From NCBI GenBank assembly GCA_018816185.1, contig JAHIWI010000008.1, positions 120,530-184,529 on the forward strand: 64,000 nucleotides of DNA, written 5' to 3'. Position numbers and translations under genes: made by a program. Shown here piece by piece: positions 27,161 through 34,917 of the stretch. The notes below the pieces were generated by a model. It did not search any database. It was given only the letters and a program-made list of their open reading frames with translations, and was not told where the DNA came from. Position 1 is the first letter of the stretch. Each line of letters opens with the position of its first letter. The DNA is from Bacillota bacterium (GTDB lineage Bacteria > Bacillota > Bacilli > Bacillales_A > Planococcaceae).

Positions 27161-27189
27161 AAAAGCCATTCAGCATTAGAATGGCTTTT
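27161..27189. terminator. Bidirectional terminator between lipoprotein and DUF1028 genes
   Basis: AAAGCCATTC pairs with GAATGGCTTT around a 7-base loop, with A/T runs on both sides. Confidence 0.88.
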
Positions 27190-27194
27190 CTCAT

Positions 27195-28037
27195 TTATTT
27201 AATTCTCATGTATTCCACGACTTTTTGATCAATCATGCCACGAGGTTGGACACGTTCATCAAAGTTTTCAATTAAATGATATGACTCAATGGCGTTTAAT
27301 AAATCATCGTGTTCAGACAGTTCACGCTGTAAATGGCCATTTTCGTATAATAACTCTTGAAGTTCTTTTGCAAGGAAGCCTTGCACTTCAACCACATCTT
27401 CAGGCAATGTAGGCTCAAAATACAGTTTATGTAACTTTAATAATCGAGTTAGCTCTTGAACAGGTTCCTCATGATCATCTACTCGTAAATCGATATAGCG
27501 ATCATTGTAGCCCCCATAACTGCCATTTTCTTTAACAATCAACAAGGCTGCAGATTGTTTTCCGCGGCTATCACCACCCGCTGAATCTCCCGCCAGTAAG
27601 GCAGACAACAATCGCTCGGCTAATGAACCTTGTGTTTGCAGGAAAGTTGACTCCATCGCTTCAACCGTATGTTGATCCACTAAAATATTTCCTTGAACTG
27701 CAAATTTATCGCCAGCAAAACCACCAGCCCAATCGAAACAATCTTCTCCAGTAAACGTAACACTTCTTCCTGTAGCATCGATAATACCAACTTGTCTTGA
27801 GGCAGATTTGTCATCTGACTGTATTAATTTATCAAGCACTTGTTGAGGAGAAAGCCCTTTTTCTAAAAGCTCTAGCCCATGTTTTCCATAATCTAAATTC
27901 GCCCACGACTGAGTTGCAATTGCTCCGACTCCAGCTTTTGCAAAGGGAACAACTGCCCCAACCGCTAAAAACTTTGATGCAACAGCAACACCGAGCTCTT
28001 TTGTTTGTGGATCATATCCAACGATAGAAAATGTCAT
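27195..28037 (-). CDS. DUF1028 family protein
   Basis: This is a 280-aa soluble protein. The N-terminal 200 residues have the DUF1028 pattern MTFSIVGYDPQTKELGVAVASKF, then GAVVPFAKAGVGAIATQS and a Gly/Asp-rich GDSAGGDSRGKQSAALLI. This fold is related to Ntn-hydrolases, but no activity is assigned here. A helical C-terminal tail of about 80 residues follows, with a peptidoglycan-binding-like appearance in some homologs. ATG 28037 has AAGGAGGAA seven bases upstream. It is 36 bases downstream of the potassium-channel gene and probably cotranscribed with it. Confidence 0.85.
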   Translation of the reverse strand: MTFSIVGYDPQTKELGVAVASKFLAVGAVVPFAKAGVGAIATQSWANLDYGKHGLELLEKGLSPQQVLDKLIQSDDKSASRQVGIIDATGRSVTFTGEDCFDWAGGFAGDKFAVQGNILVDQHTVEAMESTFLQTQGSLAERLLSALLAGDSAGGDSRGKQSAALLIVKENGSYGGYNDRYIDLRVDDHEEPVQELTRLLKLHKLYFEPTLPEDVVEVQGFLAKELQELLYENGHLQRELSEHDDLLNAIESYHLIENFDERVQPRGMIDQKVVEYMRIK

Positions 28038-28073
28038 GTCAATTTCCTCCTTGAGCAAATTTGGGTTATTAAA

Positions 28074-29099
28074 CTATTTATTTAAAGCTAGCAATCTACG
28101 GTGAGTATCATCATCACAGATAACATACAATATGGCATCTGGAGGAATATTCTCGTCTAATTTTCGATTAATATCCATATGATCCCGGTCCGCAATTAAA
28201 GTTGCACCGTTTGAGAGTAATTCATGAAAAGCATCCCCATAGGTTTGCCACTTTTCATTTCTTGGTACTTCAAACAAGTCTTCACCAATACTTCTGCTTA
28301 TTAATTGCGTCACAATGGTACTGACGTTTTGATGCATGGCTGAACGAACCGCAAGCAAAGATGTTGTTTCTTGAGATAGGATAAACTCATCCACTTTCAC
28401 ATGTGAGAAATTAGGGATTTGTTTTTTAGTCATAATTTCAACTGTCGTGTGGACATGACTAGCTAATCGTTCAACAGTTATGGCAATCGTTAGTGTCTTG
28501 GCATCACGTAAAGAAGGAATTTGAATGGCATCATCTGCAAAAATAATGACAGATTTGGCTTTTTTAATATTTGCTTGGTTAAACGTTTCTTCTTCGGAAG
28601 GATCACCTTGAATATAATGTACTCGTTCTAATGCAACATCTGTAGGAGATTTGGGTAAAGTATCAATAATCACCACTTCACTCGTTGTATCAGATGCCAA
28701 TATTTCATCAACTGCTGTTTCTGTCTTTTTGCCCCAGCCGACAATAATGATATGATTTTCTTTGGTATAAGCCAATTTGCCTTCTTCCTTCCGTTTTCTA
28801 AATATAGAAAATGTGTCTACAATTTTTCCAATGACTACTCCAAGTAATCCGATGCCGAATAAATACATAAGAATGGTAAATAACCTACCTGCGATTGTAG
28901 TAGGTGAATAATCACCATATCCGACCGTGGAAAAGGTGGTCATTACAAAGTAAAATGATGTAAGAAGACTTTCAAAAGTTTGGGGTTCTAACATATAAAT
29001 AGTTACCGTGCAAAATAAGATAAAGAATAATGTGGCTAATAATATGGATAAGTTTTTCATTCGAATTAATCCGAGTCCTACTTTTAAGAAAAAATGCAT
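28074..29099 (-). CDS. Potassium channel with RCK domain (YugO-like)
   Basis: This is a 341-aa two-helix K+ channel. Two membrane helices flank the pore helix and the selectivity filter TVGYGD near residue 60. A Rossmann-type RCK/TrkA-N domain starts at about 112 (HIIIVGWGKKTETAVDEI) and would bind a nucleotide ligand. A further C-terminal domain follows. The B. subtilis homolog YugO is the biofilm electrical-signalling channel; equivalence is by similarity only. GGAG precedes ATG 29099. It is probably cotranscribed with the DUF1028 gene. Confidence 0.9.
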   Translation of the reverse strand: MHFFLKVGLGLIRMKNLSILLATLFFILFCTVTIYMLEPQTFESLLTSFYFVMTTFSTVGYGDYSPTTIAGRLFTILMYLFGIGLLGVVIGKIVDTFSIFRKRKEEGKLAYTKENHIIIVGWGKKTETAVDEILASDTTSEVVIIDTLPKSPTDVALERVHYIQGDPSEEETFNQANIKKAKSVIIFADDAIQIPSLRDAKTLTIAITVERLASHVHTTVEIMTKKQIPNFSHVKVDEFILSQETTSLLAVRSAMHQNVSTIVTQLISRSIGEDLFEVPRNEKWQTYGDAFHELLSNGATLIADRDHMDINRKLDENIPPDAILYVICDDDTHRRLLALNK

Positions 29100-29257
29100 A
29101 TGGTTATCTCCAATCGCCTGAATCTTTCGATAAATTCTAGTTTACACGTTTTCTATTCAACGTGCTATAGCAGGGTTTAGCATTTCAATCTTCATTCAAA
29201 AAGGTTGAAGGTTGGTTTAGAGGAGATTTACTGAAAACAGCAGGAAGGAATGAACTG

Positions 29258-29704
29258 ATGACCAATATTTTAGTTGACGCAGATGGATGTCCGGTTGTAG
29301 ATTTAACCATTAAAATTGCAAAGCAGTTCTCCACACCAGTGTATTTGTTCTGTGATACCGCTCATAATATGCAACGTGATGGTGCAGAGACGATTATGGT
29401 TTCAAAAGGTGCAGATGCCGTTGACTTTGTTCTCGTGAATAGGGTGAATAAAGGCGATATCGTTGTGACACAAGATTATGGTCTTGCAGCCATGGTGTTA
29501 GCAAAACAAGGGTTAGTGATTGACCAAAACGGTCGAGCTTATACAAACGATAATATTGACCAATTATTATATAGCCGACACATGTCACAGAAAGTGAGAC
29601 AAGCAGGTGGTCGCATGAAAGGACCAAAAAAACGTCAAAAAGAAGACAACGAGAAATTTGAAAAAGGATTTAGAGACATACTGGAAAATTTGCCGAAACA
29701 GTAA
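29258..29704 (+). CDS. yqxD: YqxD/YaiI family protein (DUF188, UPF0178)
   Basis: This is a 148-aa cytoplasmic protein of the PIN-like UPF0178 family, with the N-terminal VDADGCPVV, the central GDIVVTQDYGLAAMVL and the late acidic/basic tail (GPKKRQKEDNEKFEK). Several Asp residues resemble a metal-dependent nuclease site, but no function is established. GGAAGGAA precedes ATG 29258. The next small gene follows at 90 bases. Confidence 0.9.
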   Translation: MTNILVDADGCPVVDLTIKIAKQFSTPVYLFCDTAHNMQRDGAETIMVSKGADAVDFVLVNRVNKGDIVVTQDYGLAAMVLAKQGLVIDQNGRAYTNDNIDQLLYSRHMSQKVRQAGGRMKGPKKRQKEDNEKFEKGFRDILENLPKQ

Positions 29705-29794
29705 GGATTTGTTCCCGTTTGAATAAATAAAAATAGGTAACGCAAACTAAACCTGATTTCTTCTTTTTATTTCAATGAAAGAGGGGTGACGTGG

Positions 29795-29947
29795 ATGAGT
29801 AAAAAAACACCGCTTGACGATAAGTCAGCACAAATTCATCACAATTGGACTCGACCGAAAAGAGCAAAGTCGCAAGTAAATGGGAATACCGAAGAAACCC
29901 AGACGACACAGATTTTAAAAACGAGCGCCAAGATTCACCGATTGTAA
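29795..29947 (+). CDS. Small basic protein, 50 aa
   Basis: A 50-codon frame starts at ATG 29795, six bases after an excellent GAGGGGTGA ribosome site, and ends just before a strong terminator. The product opens MSKKTPLDDKSAQIHH, has NWTRPKRAKSQVNG in the middle and ends SAKIHRL. It is hydrophilic and basic with no membrane segment. I do not recognise a family; the size and position suggest a small spore-associated or nucleic-acid-binding protein, but that is a guess. Confidence 0.65.
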   Translation: MSKKTPLDDKSAQIHHNWTRPKRAKSQVNGNTEETQTTQILKTSAKIHRL

Positions 29948-29967
29948 TGATTTGAATAAGAAGAAGT

Positions 29968-30000
29968 CATGACCCAGTAATTTTGCTGGGTCATTTTTTT
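29968..30000 (+). terminator. Terminator of the 50-aa gene
   Basis: ATGACCCAG pairs with CTGGGTCAT and is followed by a T7 run. Confidence 0.92.
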
Positions 30001-30107
30001 GTGGAGAAAAATGAGTCGAGTAACTTGTTTATGCACTGTTTGAACTGTTTCTAATTGCACACATTTTCGACAGATTACATATTATTTTGAAGAAGAGGTG
30101 GTGAACG

Positions 30108-30914
30108 ATGAAGGAAGTGATAAATCCAGTTGTAACGGAAGAGCGTGAATGGCGAAAACAGCAAAGAAAGGGTCGCATGAAAGCAGCGTTGACCATATCG
30201 TCTCCGTTGATGTTACTTGTGTTATGGGAATTTTTATCACAATCAGGTCTCATCGATTCCCGATTTTTCCCTCCGCCGACTCAAATTGTATCAACTTTTA
30301 CTAGCTTGCTAACAAGCGGTGAGCTATTTAGCCATATGGGGATCTCTCTTTTTCGAATACTTGCTGGATTTTTGTTAGGCGTAATTCCCGGAATTATCAT
30401 TGGTTTGTGTATGGGATTGTATGCACCAATTCGACACTTTGTATCCCCACTAATCATGGCGTTAATGCCGATACCAACACTGGCTTTATTGCCATTAATA
30501 TTAATCGTCTTTGGCATAGGTGAAACATCAAAAATTGTGACGATTGCAGGTAGTGTATTTTTCCCAGTAGTCATTAACACGGTGGCAGGTGTTATTACGA
30601 TTGACTCCATCTATATTGATGTAGCCAAAAATTACGGAGCCAGCCAAAAAGATTTCTTTCTGAAAATTGCTTTACCCGGCGCATTACCAGTCATGCTTGA
30701 AGGGATTCAGATGGGGCAAGCAATTGCCTTATTAACGATTGTTGCTGCTGAAATGATGGGAGCACAATCAGGAATCGGATATTTAATATGGACCTCGTAT
30801 AGTGCGTTTTTATTGAAAGAAATGTTTGTGGGGCTCATCCTCATATCATTTTTTGGCTATTTGTTCTCACTTCTAATCAGAGCTTTACAACGAAAACTTT
30901 TACCATGGAGGTGA
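30108..30914 (+). CDS. ABC transporter permease, nitrate/sulfonate/taurine type
   Basis: This is a 268-aa inner-membrane permease with six predicted helices, similar to SsuC/TauC. The EAA loop that contacts the ATPase reads YGASQKDFFLKIALPGALPVMLEG near residue 175. A GAAGAGGTGGTGA ribosome site precedes ATG 30108. It overlaps the ATPase gene by 10 bases, and the binding protein follows, so this is a complete importer operon. The substrate is unresolved: this subfamily takes up sulfonates, taurine, nitrate, bicarbonate or pyrimidine-type compounds. No riboswitch was seen upstream. Confidence 0.9.
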   Translation: MKEVINPVVTEEREWRKQQRKGRMKAALTISSPLMLLVLWEFLSQSGLIDSRFFPPPTQIVSTFTSLLTSGELFSHMGISLFRILAGFLLGVIPGIIIGLCMGLYAPIRHFVSPLIMALMPIPTLALLPLILIVFGIGETSKIVTIAGSVFFPVVINTVAGVITIDSIYIDVAKNYGASQKDFFLKIALPGALPVMLEGIQMGQAIALLTIVAAEMMGAQSGIGYLIWTSYSAFLLKEMFVGLILISFFGYLFSLLIRALQRKLLPWR

Positions 30915-31699
30915 CCAATCTGGAACGAACACCCAAAATTCGAATTCAAGATTTAACGAAAGTTTTTTATAAAAAACAGGACAGTATGACTGCCCTCGAT
31001 AACATTTCGATCGATATAGCGGATGGTGAATTCGTTTGTATTGTAGGACCGAGTGGATGTGGGAAGACGACGTTGCTTCGAATATTAGCTGGATTGGAAA
31101 ACCAAAGTGCTGGAACCTTTTCGATTGCTAAAAGTAGTGAGGAGAGGCCTCTGCAATCCATGGTATTTCAAGAACGCGGCATTCTTCCTTGGCTAACTGT
31201 TGAAGAAAATGTAGCGTTCGGACTCAATATGCGACATTTACCTGCGTCCATTGTGAAAGAGCGGACCCATTATTTTTTGAATAAAGTCGGGTTATCTAAG
31301 TTCGCCCGCATGTATCCAAAAGAATTATCTGGGGGAATGAAGCAGCGAGTTAGTATTGCGCGAGCATTCGCCAACGATCCAGAGATTTTATTGATGGATG
31401 AACCTTTTGGTGCACTTGACGAACAAAATAAATACATTCTGCAAGAAGAGTTACTATCCATTTGGTCCGAGACGAAAAAAACAGTCTTGTTCATCACTCA
31501 CAGCATAGATGAAGCCCTTTTTCTAAGCGACCGTATCTTATTGATGAGTTCACAACCAGGCAAAATTTTGAAAGAAATAAAGATGGATTTACCGCATCCG
31601 CGAAAGGTAATCGACATTCGATCCAATCCGTCGATGGCGGAAAAGTTTTTAGATATTTGGAGTCATTTGCAAGAAGAAGTGCAAGAGTCAAGAAAGTGA
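30905..31699 (+). CDS. ABC transporter ATP-binding protein, SsuB/TauB-like
   Basis: This is a 264-aa ATPase of the importer. The Walker A GPSGCGKTT is near residue 44, the Q-loop in VFQERGILPWL near 88, the signature LSGGMKQR near 140, Walker B ILLMDEPFGALDEQ near 160, and the H-loop in LFITHSIDEA near 200. The annotated ATG 30905 overlaps the end of the permease gene. A GGAGGTG lies only after this ATG, and spacing would fit CTG 30920, so the true start could be 15 bases downstream. Confidence 0.9.
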   Translation: MEVTNLERTPKIRIQDLTKVFYKKQDSMTALDNISIDIADGEFVCIVGPSGCGKTTLLRILAGLENQSAGTFSIAKSSEERPLQSMVFQERGILPWLTVEENVAFGLNMRHLPASIVKERTHYFLNKVGLSKFARMYPKELSGGMKQRVSIARAFANDPEILLMDEPFGALDEQNKYILQEELLSIWSETKKTVLFITHSIDEALFLSDRILLMSSQPGKILKEIKMDLPHPRKVIDIRSNPSMAEKFLDIWSHLQEEVQESRK

Positions 31700-31712
31700 A
31701 GGGAGCGTTCGG

Positions 31713-32783
31713 ATGAAAAAGTGGTTAGGCGTTTTCGGCATCCTGGTGTTATTAATTGGTGGATGTTCAAATGAAGAATCCGTAGATGTGAATGACGACG
31801 TGAGTAAAGATAATCCATCAGGAGACTTAGCTCCGTTAAGTAAGAAAACGAAAGTGGTTATTGCGGAAGATGGTGCTGCATCCGGAGCGGGTTTTTATAT
31901 CGCTAACGACAAAGGCTATTTTGCGGATTACAATATTGAAGTGGAATTTGCAACATTCGCAAACAGTGATGATATGTTGCCAGCTCTTGCATCAGGAGAA
32001 GTTGATATTGCGGGCGGTATTTCATCCGCATCGTTCTTCAATGCTATTGCACAAGGGATTGACGTTAAAATTATTGCAGACAAAGGACATAATGCGGACG
32101 GGAAATCTTATTTCACATTCGTCATTGCAGATGACTTAGCTGATGAAATCAAAGATTACAGTGACTTAAAAGGAAAACGTATCGCGGTTTCTTCAGAGAA
32201 CGGGGTAGATGATTATATTTTTCATATCATGCTTGATCATGCGGGACTAACAAAGGACGATGTAGAATTTGTCTTAATGCCTGACTTTGGAAATATGATG
32301 GCTGCCATTGAAAATGGCTCGATAGATGCAGCATTACAAATTGAACCGCTCATTACGACAGGAGTTGCACAAGGGATTCATGTTCGATTTGGCGATGCAA
32401 CTGACTATGCACCTGAAGCACAAATTGCCATGGTACTAGGTTCACCGCAATTTTTGAATGAAGAAAGAGATGTGGCTCTTCGTTTTATGGCTGCCTATTT
32501 AAAAGGGGTACGAGATTATAACGATGCCTTTAAGAAAGACATCGGCAAAGATGAAATCATCGAAATCATGACAAAATATACTAGACTGAAGGATGCTGCG
32601 GTTTGGGAAGATGTTTACGTAACTGGCTTAAACCCAGACGGGAAAATGTTCATCGGCGATATCCGTGATCAGTACGAACTGTATAAGAAAAACGGAGCAA
32701 TTCGCGGCGAATTCAAATTTGACGAGGCGATCGATACAAGCCTTACTGAAAAAGCGGTTGAGATAATTGGGGAATATGAATAA
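31713..32783 (+). CDS. ABC transporter substrate-binding lipoprotein, SsuA/THI5-like
   Basis: This is a 356-aa extracellular binding lipoprotein. The signal peptide ends at lipobox LIGGCSN (Cys near residue 19). The mature protein is a type-2 periplasmic binding fold: GFYIANDKGYFADYNIEVEF near 58, ASGEVDIAGG near 92 and KGKRIAVSSENGVDDYI near 150. This shape is shared by sulfonate, nitrate, taurine and pyrimidine binders. It is 13 bases after the ATPase gene. Two repeat arrays follow instead of a simple terminator. Confidence 0.9.
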   Translation: MKKWLGVFGILVLLIGGCSNEESVDVNDDVSKDNPSGDLAPLSKKTKVVIAEDGAASGAGFYIANDKGYFADYNIEVEFATFANSDDMLPALASGEVDIAGGISSASFFNAIAQGIDVKIIADKGHNADGKSYFTFVIADDLADEIKDYSDLKGKRIAVSSENGVDDYIFHIMLDHAGLTKDDVEFVLMPDFGNMMAAIENGSIDAALQIEPLITTGVAQGIHVRFGDATDYAPEAQIAMVLGSPQFLNEERDVALRFMAAYLKGVRDYNDAFKKDIGKDEIIEIMTKYTRLKDAAVWEDVYVTGLNPDGKMFIGDIRDQYELYKKNGAIRGEFKFDEAIDTSLTEKAVEIIGEYE

Positions 32784-32845
32784 TTGAATGTGATCGGAGA
32801 GGTGGCAACTCGTTTTTCAGCTTGGACGAACGTGATTTTTGTCCT

Positions 32846-32972
32846 AACGCCAGAATAATTGGACCAAACGCCATATTATGACTCGCTACCGCTAAATTAT
32901 CGGCCGCTATCGCCAAATAAACCCCTGCAAACGCCATATTATCGCTTACAAACGCCAAATGAATAAACCTAA
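32846..32972. repeat. 21-bp phased array 2, core CGCCATATTAT, six units
   Basis: Core starts are 32848, 32869, 32890 (CGCT variant), 32911, 32932 and 32953, exactly 21 bp apart. The variable parts (GGACC, GACTCGCT, GCCGCT, CCCTGC, CGCTTAC) recur in the same order in array 3, so arrays 2 and 3 are duplicates of each other. Confidence 0.88.
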
Positions 32973-33002
32973 CCGAGTTGCCGTCATGGCGACTCGGTTT
33001 TT
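32973..33002 (+). terminator. Terminator-like hairpin after array 2
   Basis: CCGAGTTGCC pairs with GGCGACTCGG (one G-U) around a GTCAT loop, followed by T5. A half copy (GGTGGCAACTCGTTTTT) lies before array 2 at about 32801-32817. Confidence 0.8.
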
Positions 33003-33067
33003 GGCAATTCGTCTGCTTGGGTATTACATGTCTCATGAGCAAGTAAACTAGGGTTGTGGGACGGGTT

Positions 33068-33167
33068 TGACGAGTAAAGTCAAAAAGTTGACGAGTAAAT
33101 GTATAAAAGTGACGAGTAAATCTTCAAAGTTGACGAGTAAAACGCAAAAAGTGACGAGTAAAAGCCA
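33068..33167. repeat. 21-bp phased array, core TGACGAGTAAA, five units
   Basis: GACGAG occurs at 33069, 33090, 33111, 33132 and 33153, exactly 21 bp apart, each followed by TAAA and about 10 variable bases that are A-rich. It lies between arrays 2 and 3. Read on the plus strand it gives heptads of the form [LV]TSKxxK, but without a ribosome site. Confidence 0.88.
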
Positions 33168-33216
33168 TGGCTTCCGGCAATTCGTATGCTTGGGAAAGAA
33201 ATGCGATTTTTGCTCT

Positions 33217-33338
33217 ATCGCCAAATTAATGGGACCAAACGCCATATTATGACTCGCTAACGCCAAATTAATAGCCGCTAACGCCAAAAAAATCCCTGCA
33301 ACCGCCAAATTATCGCTTACAACCGCCATATTATAACC
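33217..33338. repeat. 21-bp phased array 3, core CGCCATATTAT, six units
   Basis: Core starts are 33219, 33240, 33261, 33282, 33303 and 33324, exactly 21 bp apart, with the same unit order as array 2. The region before it (GGCAATTCGTATGCTTGGG) also repeats a segment found next to array 2. The remainder of the gap to 33471 holds the ribosome site and leader of the ATP-grasp gene and no further gene. Confidence 0.88.
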
Positions 33339-33471
33339 CGGTTTAAGATTATTTATTTTTCCATAAGTGCTTGTCATAGGCTTTATGGGGGTAAAGAAAC
33401 ATAGATTAGTGTGGTACACTAGAACTATAATTATCAAACTATTCTAACTTTTTAATAGAGAGGGTGGTCCA

Positions 33472-34917
33472 ATGTTTCAGTCTTACAACGTAAAGCCGTT
33501 TTTTGATGAAATGCTTGAAGCAAGTGGGAAGCCGAAGAATCATTATCAAAAATTTTATGAGATGTTACATACGTTTACAGAAGAGGAGTTAAAAGAAAAG
33601 CATGACATGGCGCAGCTTTCGTTTTTAAGACAAGGCATCACGTTCACTGTTTATCATAATAATGTTGGAGCAGAAAGAACGATGCCTTTTGACTTTGTTC
33701 CGATCATTATTCCACCCGAAGATTGGGAGACGATTGAGAGAGGGATGATTCAACGGACAGAAGCGCTTAATCGGTTTTTAGATGATGTGTATCATGATCA
33801 GCGTATCGTTGAAGCTGGAATAATCCCTAAAGAATTGATTGATTCAAATCAGTATTACTATGCGAAACAAGTTCAAGGATTGAAAGTTCCCTTAAATAAT
33901 CACATTTTCATGGCAGGTATTGATTTAATTCGTGATGAAAATGGAAATTACTTAGTTCTAGAAGATAATCTTCGAAATCCCTCAGGTATGTCTTATGTCT
34001 ATCAAAATCGATATGTGATGAGACAAATTTATCCCGAATTTTTCGCTAAACACTCTGTTGAGACTTTGGAACATCAGATGACTTACCTACACGAGGCAAT
34101 CATGGATCATGCTGCTGCAGGTGTGGAAAATCCACGTGCTGTTTTGTTAACTCCTGGCATGTACAATTCTGCTTATTATGATCATGTGTTTTTAGCACAA
34201 CAAATGGGTCTGCAACTTGTTGAAGGCCGTGACTTAATTGTCGTGAACGACATTGTCTATATGAAGACGATTCGTGGGTTGGAAAAAGTTCATATTATTT
34301 ATCGTCGCATTGATGATGACTTTTTAGATCCTGAAGCGTTTAGAGAAGATTCTACTTTAGGAGTGCCAGGACTATTGAGTGCCTATCGAAATGGGAATGT
34401 AGCGATTTTGAATGGAATTGGTAACGGAGTTGCAGATGATAAGGCAATGTATATTTACGTTCCAGATATGATCCGTTTTTATTTGAATGAAGAGCCGATT
34501 ATCGATAACGTGAAGACTTATCGTTTAGAAGACCCGGTTCAACGTGACTGGGTTCTATCAAGGTTGTCTGAATTAGTGGTGAAGAATGTGGGAGCTTCAG
34601 GTGGGTACGATATGTTAATTGGTCCGCATGCATCCATAGAAGAAATCGAGACTTTTCGAGAGAAAATCCTAGAAGCACCACATCAATATATAGCACAACC
34701 AACCATTCAGTTATCACGAGCTCCAGCATACCAAGGGGAAGAGTTTTACCCATGTCATGTTGATTTACGTGTATTTGTTATACGTGGAAAGGAAACACAT
34801 GTATTTCCTGGAGGATTATCACGTGTAGCATTGAAAAAAGGGTCTCTCGTGGTGAATTCATCACAAGGTGGCGGCGGAAAAGATACATGGGTTATGAAGT
34901 TAGGGGGGAGAAGCTAA
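33472..34917 (+). CDS. Circularly permuted ATP-grasp ligase (COG2308, DUF404/DUF407)
   Basis: This is a 481-aa predicted peptide-bond-forming ligase. Family signatures are YQKFYEMLHTFTEEELKEK near residue 25, GIDLIRDENGNYLVLEDNLRNPSG near 145 (the acidic-Asn nucleotide/metal site), VLLTPGMYNSAYYDHVFLAQQMG near 225, and a C-terminal half with PCHVDLRVFVIRG and SRVALKKGSLVVNSSQGGG. In comparative-genomics work this family pairs with alpha-E and transglutaminase-like proteins in an uncharacterised peptide-tagging or peptide-synthesis pathway, and both partners follow here. Its TAA stop shares one base with the next start codon (TAATG), so the two are translationally coupled. Confidence 0.9.
   Translation: MFQSYNVKPFFDEMLEASGKPKNHYQKFYEMLHTFTEEELKEKHDMAQLSFLRQGITFTVYHNNVGAERTMPFDFVPIIIPPEDWETIERGMIQRTEALNRFLDDVYHDQRIVEAGIIPKELIDSNQYYYAKQVQGLKVPLNNHIFMAGIDLIRDENGNYLVLEDNLRNPSGMSYVYQNRYVMRQIYPEFFAKHSVETLEHQMTYLHEAIMDHAAAGVENPRAVLLTPGMYNSAYYDHVFLAQQMGLQLVEGRDLIVVNDIVYMKTIRGLEKVHIIYRRIDDDFLDPEAFREDSTLGVPGLLSAYRNGNVAILNGIGNGVADDKAMYIYVPDMIRFYLNEEPIIDNVKTYRLEDPVQRDWVLSRLSELVVKNVGASGGYDMLIGPHASIEEIETFREKILEAPHQYIAQPTIQLSRAPAYQGEEFYPCHVDLRVFVIRGKETHVFPGGLSRVALKKGSLVVNSSQGGGGKDTWVMKLGGRS

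Noticed and set aside
29990..30107. Riboswitch before the ABC importer
   Set aside because: No TPP, FMN, SAM or other conserved block is seen, so the leader gives no hint of substrate.
33068..33338. CRISPR-like appearance of the arrays
   Set aside because: The conserved part is only about 11 bp, the variable part about 10 bp, and no cas gene is near. CRISPR repeats and spacers are 2-3 times longer.
32743..33437. ORFs of 61-129 aa on both strands across arrays 2 and 3 and the TGACGAG array
   Set aside because: Their open frames follow from the 21-bp (7-codon) period. They lack ribosome sites, overlap each other and have no conserved part outside the repeats.
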